Assembly: GCA_902786665.1 (NCBI GenBank)
Contig: CADADN010000007.1
Location: 1-50,091 of the forward strand
Direction: 5' to 3'
Source of the DNA: an uncultured Prevotellaceae bacterium
GTDB lineage: Bacteria > Bacteroidota > Bacteroidia > Bacteroidales > Bacteroidaceae
DNA length: 50,091 nucleotides
Part shown: positions 44,562 through 50,091 of the stretch, one piece after another
Layout: every line of letters starts with the position of its first letter
Position numbering within the stretch: position 1 is the stretch's first letter
The notes under the pieces: generated by a model
What the model saw: only the letters and a program-made list of their open reading frames with translations
Told to the model about the DNA's origin: nothing
The model's database searches: none
Position numbers and translations under genes: made by a program

Positions 44562-45016
44562 TGCGTGAGCTTGACACGCGAGAATACATTTCCACCTTGC
44601 GTGATTTGGTAAGGGAAGGGCACGACGTTTCCCTTATCGTTTCCGGCAGCAGCATGTCGCCCTTTCTCATCCATCACCGCGACACCATCATTTTCGGTCC
44701 TGTCGAAGGCTCCTTGCGTCGGGGCGATATGGTTTTTTACGAGCGCCCCACGGGCCAGTTTGTCATGCACCGGGTGCGCCGGGTGTGCACCGAAGGTCTT
44801 TACTTGATTGGTGACGCCCAGACCCAGACAGAAGGTCCATTGCCTCCCTCTTGTGTTTTCGCCATTGTGAAAGCAGTGCGTCGAAATGGCCGGCTGTTGG
44901 ACAAGAAGAGTTGGCAGTGGCGCTTTTTCGCCACCATTTGGCTCCGCATCATCCCCTTCCGCCCCCTCATCATCAAGATTTACAGAAGGATTTGTTTGCT
45001 CAAGCGCTATGATTGA
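44561..45016 (+). CDS. S26 signal-peptidase-like protease (Sec11/SipW type)
   Basis: This 151-residue protein has SGSSMSPFL with Ser31 as likely nucleophile, VMHRV with His70 and IGDAQ with Asp85. Ser-His-Asp with an 'HR' box is the Sec11/SipW arrangement, in contrast to the Ser-Lys of most bacterial signal peptidases. A C-terminal hydrophobic stretch (FFATIWLRIIPFRPLIIKI) may be a membrane anchor. It overlaps the genes on both sides, by one base before and eight after, so it is probably made together with the ABC exporter. Leader-peptide cleavage for an exported peptide is the natural inference. Confidence 0.85.
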   Translation: MRELDTREYISTLRDLVREGHDVSLIVSGSSMSPFLIHHRDTIIFGPVEGSLRRGDMVFYERPTGQFVMHRVRRVCTEGLYLIGDAQTQTEGPLPPSCVFAIVKAVRRNGRLLDKKSWQWRFFATIWLRIIPFRPLIIKIYRRICLLKRYD

Positions 45017-46802
45017 CGATCCCACAAACCAACAACCGAAAGCCTCGTCGTTTGAGACGTTGTTCACGCTATTCCACCGATGGCGTTCAGGCACGTTAGG
45101 CGAGATTCTTGACGACTGGCGTTGGATATTCACCTACAGCCGCAGATACAAGGGTGCCATCTTGTATTACGTCATCCTCGGCATCATCAGCAGCACGCTG
45201 GGTCTGGTGTCGAGCATTGCTGGCAAATACCTCATCGACATCATCACCGGCTACCAAGTGACGAAACTCTGGATCATGGTGGTCGTGATGGTAGGCAGTT
45301 CGCTGTTCGGCTTGGTGGTAGGCAACGTGCTGGGCCGTGTGACACTGAAGTTGCAGATACGCATCAACAACGACATCCAAGGCGACATCTTCGACCAGAT
45401 CATCAGTGCCGACTGGATGGCCATCAACCGTTACAGCAATGGCGACGTGCTCAACCGCTTCACCGGCGACGTGGGGACGGTGAGCGCCAACGCCATCAGC
45501 TGGCTTCCCACCATCATCATCTCCCTCTACCAGTTCTTCGCCACCCTCGGCGTCATCATGCACTACAATACGGTGATGGCCCTTCTTGCTTTTGCCAGTG
45601 CACCATTCACGCTTCTCGCCTCGAAATTCGTCATCAAGAAGCAGCGCGAATACAATATGAAGATGCGCGAGATGAGCAGCAAGGTGATGGCCTTCGAGGT
45701 GGAGACGTTTTACAACATAGACACCATCAAGTCGTTCGGCATCCTTGGCCAGTACAGCCGGAAGCTACGTGAATGGCAGCAGAAGTTCAAGGCCATCACG
45801 CTTGACTACAACTGGTTTAGCATCAAGACAAACGTCTACATGTCCTTGGTGGGCATGCTGGTGCAGTTCACCGCCTTCGGCTACTGCCTCTACCTGTTGT
45901 GGTCGCATGAGATCACCTATGGCACGATGACGCTTTTCCTCCAGCAGCGGTCGGTGCTCGCCGGTGCCTTCAGCAGCGTGATAGGCATCATTCCCGCTTT
46001 CCTTAACAGTTCGGTGTCGGCTCATCGCGTGCGCGAACTGGTCCAGCTTCCCAAGGAGAGGCATGTGGAGGGCAGTTCCTGGCTGGACCAATATGTCGAC
46101 GATGGATTTGAATTGAGAATGCGTGAAGTGGATTTCGGCTATGTGAAGGACAATCGCGTCATCACCAATTCGAGTCTTGTTGCCCGGCCGGGCGAGATCG
46201 TAGGCCTCGTAGGCCCTTCCGGCGAGGGTAAGACCACCATCATCCGCATGCTTCTGGGCCTGATCAAGCCCGATTGCGGTGAAGCCATCATCAAGAGCAG
46301 CGACGGCACCGAAGTGGAATTGAACATAGAGACTCGCCATCTCTTCGCCTATGTCCCCCAAGGCAACACCATCCTTGCAGGAACGATAGCGGAGAACATG
46401 CGTATGGGGCGCGAGGAGGCCACCGACGCAGAGATAGAGGAAGCGCTCCGTGTGGCCTGCGCCTGGGATTTTGTCAGCAAATTGCCCGATGGCATCAACA
46501 CTCCTCTTGGGGAGCGCGGCCGTGGTCTGTCGGAAGGCCAGGCACAGCGCATCGCCATCGCCCGCGCCGTGCTTCGCGACGCCCCTGTGCTACTTCTCGA
46601 CGAAGCCACCTCCGCCCTTGACGTCACAACAGAGCGCATGGTATTGAAGAACATCGTAACACAACATCCCAACAAGACTTGCATCGTGACCACCCATCGC
46701 CCCACAGTGCTCAACCTCTGCCAACGTGTCTATCGTGTGATGTCTACGCGTGTGACAGAGCTATCCGAGGAGGAGTCGAGCCGCATGGCGATGGAGTTCT
46801 GA
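45009..46802 (+). CDS. ABC exporter, fused membrane and ATPase domains
   Basis: A 597-residue half-transporter: six membrane helices within about residues 45-340, then an ATPase domain with Walker A GPSGEGKT at 402-409, signature LSEGQ at 507-511, Walker B VLLLDEATSALD and H-loop TTHRP. It lacks the N-terminal C39 peptidase domain of bacteriocin exporters; the S26-like protease encoded just before could supply that function. It may instead be a lipid-linked oligosaccharide flippase of the PglK type. ATG 45009 is chosen, as the longer reading runs inside the protease gene. Confidence 0.9.
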   Translation: MIDDPTNQQPKASSFETLFTLFHRWRSGTLGEILDDWRWIFTYSRRYKGAILYYVILGIISSTLGLVSSIAGKYLIDIITGYQVTKLWIMVVVMVGSSLFGLVVGNVLGRVTLKLQIRINNDIQGDIFDQIISADWMAINRYSNGDVLNRFTGDVGTVSANAISWLPTIIISLYQFFATLGVIMHYNTVMALLAFASAPFTLLASKFVIKKQREYNMKMREMSSKVMAFEVETFYNIDTIKSFGILGQYSRKLREWQQKFKAITLDYNWFSIKTNVYMSLVGMLVQFTAFGYCLYLLWSHEITYGTMTLFLQQRSVLAGAFSSVIGIIPAFLNSSVSAHRVRELVQLPKERHVEGSSWLDQYVDDGFELRMREVDFGYVKDNRVITNSSLVARPGEIVGLVGPSGEGKTTIIRMLLGLIKPDCGEAIIKSSDGTEVELNIETRHLFAYVPQGNTILAGTIAENMRMGREEATDAEIEEALRVACAWDFVSKLPDGINTPLGERGRGLSEGQAQRIAIARAVLRDAPVLLLDEATSALDVTTERMVLKNIVTQHPNKTCIVTTHRPTVLNLCQRVYRVMSTRVTELSEEESSRMAMEF

Positions 46803-46832
46803 AAGGATTGTCCACTTTAGATTGACACTTTT

Positions 46833-46857
46833 CCACCTTTAAAATGAAAAAAGGTGG
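46833..46857 (+). terminator. Possible hairpin at the end of the locus
   Basis: CCACCTTT (46833-46840) pairs with AAAGGTGG (46850-46857) around a 9-base A-rich loop. It lies 30 bases after the exporter stop and just before a promoter. No T-run follows, so intrinsic termination is doubtful. Confidence 0.35.
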
Positions 46858-46889
46858 TCGAAAAGATAGGAGACATGACCCAAATTTCC

Positions 46890-46897
46890 TATCTTTG
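46890..46897 (+). promoter_or_regulatory. Bacteroidetes -7 element (TATCTTTG)
   Basis: TATCTTTG at 46890-46897 fits TAnnTTTG. No convincing TTG was found about 20 bases upstream. The start codon of the secreted protein lies 35 bases downstream, so a short leader is predicted and the gene is likely independent of the polysaccharide genes. Confidence 0.6.
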
Positions 46898-46932
46898 CAA
46901 CAAATTATTTGAAAACAAAAACCTAAACGGCA

Positions 46933-49791
46933 ATGAAACAAAGAATACGCTTTTTAATGATGACGCTGCTATGCGCAATGTGCTGTGCGGCGTGGGGTGA
47001 AGACACCTACAGTTGGGTAAAGACAGCACCCACCGGCCTTGCCACCGGCGACATTGTGGTTATCGTGGACCAAACATCCAGTACTGCGATGTCGAACAAC
47101 AATGGAACACAATCCGCTCCTGCAGCCACAGAAGTGACTCTCAGCAATGACAAGAGCCAAATCAGTTCCCCAGGGGAGACCATTCAATGGACAGTAACTG
47201 TAACTGAGAATGGATATCAGTTCGGCGTTGGTGATAATTTCCTTTATTGCACAGCTATCAACAACGGTGTGCGTGTTGGCACCAATGACAATAATACTTT
47301 CAATTGGGAACAAGCAGATGCCAACAATGAAGAGTATTATTTATTCAATACGGCAACAAGTCGTTACATCGGCGTTTACAATAACCAGGATTGGCGCTGC
47401 TACTCTACAGTCAACAACAACATCAAAGATACCCGCACCGCTATCTACAAGAGGGTGAGCAATGTTGAGCCAGTTGACCCTATCTACCCAGAGGTCACTC
47501 TGGAAAAGGATGAAATCAAGGTAGGCGAGACCATAAAAATCAAATACCCATCCGATTTGCCAGATGTGACTTTTGAGAGCGACAATACAAGCGTGGCGAC
47601 CGTAGATGAAAATGGAGTAATCACGGGCAAGAGTCAAGGTGGAGCCTGGATTTACATGTCATGGGAAGACGACGACAATTACATTGGGGGCGACAAGTAC
47701 TTCGAGATCGGTGTGTCGAAAAATGACGCTGAAGTCACCCTTTCCAGCGACAACATCAAAGTGGGCAATACGGCGACTATCAGTTATCCAGACGACTTGG
47801 TGGCCATCCGATTTGAAAGTGACAATGAAGACGTAGCCACCGTGAGCGAAGACGGTGTGATAACCGGTGTATCAGTTGGCGAGGCCACCATCACTGCAGA
47901 ATGGGGTGGTACCAATGACATCAAATACAACAAAGGGACGGCGATATACACTATCAACGTGACCGACCCATCATCGTTACCAGTTTACGTCAAGGTGACC
48001 AACCTCAACCAAGTGGTAGCCGGCAACAAATATATCTTGGTGACGGAAGGCGGCATGGCCATGGGCGCCCAGGACGGTAATTTCCGCAAGGAAGTGGAAG
48101 TAACGTTGGATGGCAACCAAGCCTATGTGGGCGATGACGTAGCCGTGTTGACCCTTGGCGGCAAGGCCGGTGCTTGGACGTTCAGTCCCAGCGACACAGA
48201 AGGTGAACTGAGCTTCATCAATGATGACAACAACTATTTGGTCACCAAGACCGATGCCACTGACGCTGAGAAATTATGGAGGATTTCCAACGATTTCCAA
48301 GTTTGGCACAGGGCCTTCCCAGCCAGAACCATCCAGGACAATACGGATGCCGCCCATTTTGGATGCTTCAGGAACACCCAAGCCCCCAGTTATCTGTATG
48401 TGGAGCAAGGCTCTGACATCGATGAGAACTATAAGAAAGACCCCATGCTCTCCATAGCCAATGCCTTCTTGGAGTTGGGCAGTGGTTCCAAGAAACCGAA
48501 GGTGAGCACCCCGTCCGATGGCACCATCACCTATAGCGACTTCGACTCCGACATAGTCACCTTCACCGATGGTAATATGGAAGCTGTGTCCGAAGGCACC
48601 ACCACCGTGACCGCCACTTTGGAAGCCACGGATGAATACGAGGGCGATGTGACCACGTTCATCATCACCGTGGTGCCAGCACACAGCAACATGGCCTCTC
48701 ATCTTTACAAGAAGGTGACCTCCGACGATGACCTCACCGTAGGCAAATACCTCATCGTCTATGAGGAAGGAAGCGTGGCCTTCAACGGCGGCCTTCCCAC
48801 TTTGGATGCCGTAGGCAACGTGATAGACGTTACCCTCAACAACGATAAGATTTTCTGTGACGAGGACGCCTATTTCCTGATTGACCCCGATGCCGGCACC
48901 CTTCGCAGCGCTTCTGGATACTACATTGGCATTACCGGCACCAGCAATGGATTGAGGACATCCGAGGATGCTGATACTTATACAAACGATATCAGCATCG
49001 ATGAACATGAAGATGCTGTCATTAAAGCCGGCACGATGACTCTTCGATTTAACAACACCTCTAATCAAAATCGTTTCCGCTATTACAGGAGCGGCCAACA
49101 AGCCATCCAACTTTACAAGGCCGTGGACCCGTTCTCCTTCAGCATCAAGGAACAAGCCAGCGATGGTTATGACCATTATGCCACCATCTCCGCCCTTGGC
49201 TCTGAAGAGTACTACCAAGTGAGCGGTGGTGCCGAGGTGTTCACACTGACTGTCGACAATCACAAGTTGGTGCTGTCCGCCCCATTCACCGATGGCGACG
49301 TGATTCCCAGCAAGGATGCCAATGGTGCCAATGCTGCCTATTTGGTTCGCGGTGTCCCAGGTGACTATGAGTTTACTGCTGCTGCCACTCCCAAGGAAGA
49401 AGTGCAGCTTGGTGAGAACATGCTTGTCAGCACCGGTGAGAACGGTGTTACCGCCGAGGAGATGGCTGCTGCCCATGAAGATGGGTATGTGTTCTACAAA
49501 CTAAGTCTCAGCCCCAAGACGGGCAAGTTAGGTTTCCTTAGGGGTACAACCGATGGCGCCGCCTTTAACTACAAATCAGGGCACCAGGCCTACCTGGCCG
49601 TTCCTCCCACGGCATTGGCAAGTCAAGTTTCCGCATACTATTTCGACGAGACCACCGAGATCAACGAAGTTCGCTCCGAAGGCGTAGCCCCCAGCGATGA
49701 AATCTACACCCTTTCCGGCGTAAGGATGGAAGGTGCAGCCCTGCCCAAGGGAATCTATATCGTGAATGGGAAGAAAATGGTTGTCAAATAA
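46933..49791 (+). CDS. Large secreted protein with Ig-like (BIG2) repeats
   Basis: The 952-residue protein has a signal peptide (residues 1-22, ending CCAAWG). Two adjoining BIG2-like repeats lie at about 186-263 and 264-347, each with 'S-D-N-x-x-V-A-T-V-x-x-x-G-V-I-T-G'. A weaker third is near 504-583. Around them are three copies of a ~130-residue module that begins with Y/V-K-x-x-T and G-x-Y/I-x-I-V and ends in forms of Y-K-x-V (about 27-180, 350-500 and 590-735). The last 30 residues (IYTLSGVRMEG, LPKGIYIVNGKKMVVK) match the C-terminal signal seen on Prevotella/Bacteroides secreted proteins. A cell-surface role is likely; the ligand is unknown. Confidence 0.85.
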   Translation: MKQRIRFLMMTLLCAMCCAAWGEDTYSWVKTAPTGLATGDIVVIVDQTSSTAMSNNNGTQSAPAATEVTLSNDKSQISSPGETIQWTVTVTENGYQFGVGDNFLYCTAINNGVRVGTNDNNTFNWEQADANNEEYYLFNTATSRYIGVYNNQDWRCYSTVNNNIKDTRTAIYKRVSNVEPVDPIYPEVTLEKDEIKVGETIKIKYPSDLPDVTFESDNTSVATVDENGVITGKSQGGAWIYMSWEDDDNYIGGDKYFEIGVSKNDAEVTLSSDNIKVGNTATISYPDDLVAIRFESDNEDVATVSEDGVITGVSVGEATITAEWGGTNDIKYNKGTAIYTINVTDPSSLPVYVKVTNLNQVVAGNKYILVTEGGMAMGAQDGNFRKEVEVTLDGNQAYVGDDVAVLTLGGKAGAWTFSPSDTEGELSFINDDNNYLVTKTDATDAEKLWRISNDFQVWHRAFPARTIQDNTDAAHFGCFRNTQAPSYLYVEQGSDIDENYKKDPMLSIANAFLELGSGSKKPKVSTPSDGTITYSDFDSDIVTFTDGNMEAVSEGTTTVTATLEATDEYEGDVTTFIITVVPAHSNMASHLYKKVTSDDDLTVGKYLIVYEEGSVAFNGGLPTLDAVGNVIDVTLNNDKIFCDEDAYFLIDPDAGTLRSASGYYIGITGTSNGLRTSEDADTYTNDISIDEHEDAVIKAGTMTLRFNNTSNQNRFRYYRSGQQAIQLYKAVDPFSFSIKEQASDGYDHYATISALGSEEYYQVSGGAEVFTLTVDNHKLVLSAPFTDGDVIPSKDANGANAAYLVRGVPGDYEFTAAATPKEEVQLGENMLVSTGENGVTAEEMAAAHEDGYVFYKLSLSPKTGKLGFLRGTTDGAAFNYKSGHQAYLAVPPTALASQVSAYYFDETTEINEVRSEGVAPSDEIYTLSGVRMEGAALPKGIYIVNGKKMVVK

Positions 49792-49866
49792 TCAAATATG
49801 GAGAAAGGAGCATTTTTACCCAAAAACAAACCTGGGGAAGAATAGACCTTTCTGAACACAGGACCA

Positions 49867-49909
49867 AAAGTAAGCCGTGGGGGCCTTCCTCCACGGCTTA
49901 CTTTTTTTC
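49867..49909 (+). terminator. Strong intrinsic terminator
   Basis: AAAGTAAGCCGTGG pairs with CCACGGCTTACTTT, with possible further pairs inside, around a CCTT loop. A run of seven T (49902-49908) follows. It ends the transcript of the secreted-protein gene, 76 bases past the stop codon. Confidence 0.92.
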
Positions 49910-50091
49910 GGAGTTTTTTCGGGCGGGCCGCCCCTTTAGTGTACATAAGGTACAAAACAAATTCGCAAGCAACAAGTTACAGACCCCACCCCATCCCCTC
50001 CCCTTGAGGCTGATCTTTATACACAAATCTCTAAGCATTTGGTCAACAAGACATTATTGATTGTAGAAGATTGCAATAAACAAGATGAAAA
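49910..50091. other. Gene-free right end of the window
   Basis: No coding region is visible here. The C-rich stretch at 49981-50009 (ACCCCACCCCATCCCCTCCCC) resembles the left part of the palindromic element at 3824 but lacks the G-rich second arm. An ATG near 50085 in front of AAAA could begin a gene beyond the window. Confidence 0.55.

Noticed and set aside
44886-45008. Longer N-terminus for the ABC exporter
   Set aside because: The extra 41 residues are encoded out of frame inside the protease gene and are low-complexity (Ser/Pro-rich).
46844-46912. A 22-codon reading frame before the secreted-protein gene, considered as a precursor peptide
   Set aside because: It overlaps a hairpin and the -7 promoter element, has no leader-like or core-like features, and lies after the exporter with no repeat elsewhere.

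Overview
The window looks like a capsular or exopolysaccharide locus from a member of the Bacteroidales, most likely a Prevotella-like organism. The grounds are the Wza/Wzc/CpsB export set with a Tyr-Gly tail on Wzc, two promoter motifs of the Bacteroidetes type (TAnnTTTG), little use of Shine-Dalgarno sites, LicD and EpsG family proteins, and a terminal secreted protein ending in a C-terminal segment typical of Prevotella/Bacteroides surface proteins. Every convincing gene is on the + strand and most junctions overlap or are only a few bases apart, so positions 23-46802 could be one very long transcription unit. No tRNA, rRNA, CRISPR array, transposase or integrase was seen.

Layout. (1) 23-3735: a four-gene cassette of HPr-kinase-like protein, radical SAM/SPASM enzyme, PqqD-like protein and NTP_transf_5 nucleotidyltransferase, resembling peptide-modification (RiPP-type) machinery but without a visible precursor. 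(2) 3978-11392: export and control core: Wza-like lipoprotein, Wzc-like tyrosine kinase, PHP-type tyrosine phosphatase, a membrane-anchored endonuclease/exonuclease/phosphatase-fold protein, and a Wzm/Wzt ABC exporter. Base composition falls inside wzt, at the start of its substrate-binding C-terminal domain. (3) 11393-20357: variable region with seven GT2 glycosyltransferases, a pyruvyl transferase and a LicD protein. (4) 20531-26490: a tightly packed six-gene metabolic cassette (DegT aminotransferase, ATP-grasp, second PLP-fold protein, second ATP-grasp, RraA-like protein, amidohydrolase). I do not recognise it as a described pathway. (5) 26494-39285: more glycosyltransferases, a decayed GT2 pseudogene, IspD-like cytidylyltransferase, epimerase/dehydratase, a second LicD, and a vestigial GT4 start. 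(6) 39298-46802: GT2, EpsG-like polymerase, GT2, GT4, PglD-like acetyltransferase, a Sec11/SipW-like S26 peptidase and an ABC exporter. (7) 46933-49791: a large secreted protein with Ig-like repeats, with its own promoter and a strong terminator.

How the genes may work together. The glycosyltransferases (14 intact GT2, 4 GT4, 1 GT32-like) would assemble one or more repeat units. Pyruvate, an acyl group, LicD-transferred phosphate substituents and possibly an amide-linked product of region 4 would decorate them. EpsG may polymerise, and Wzm/Wzt with Wza/Wzc would export, with CpsB opposing Wzc phosphorylation. The peptide-type genes at the two ends (region 1, and the S26 peptidase plus ABC exporter) may be the halves of one separate pathway split by the polysaccharide locus. 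No initiating sugar-phosphate transferase and no Wzx flippase lie in the window.

Three kinds of short tandem repeat (7-bp RATTGAA, 9-bp AGGAATCGG, 9-bp CCTTAAAGW) sit at gene ends. In three cases the repeat supplies the stop codon, and in one it supplies the only plausible start codon. All assignments come from reading motifs by eye; no database search was run.
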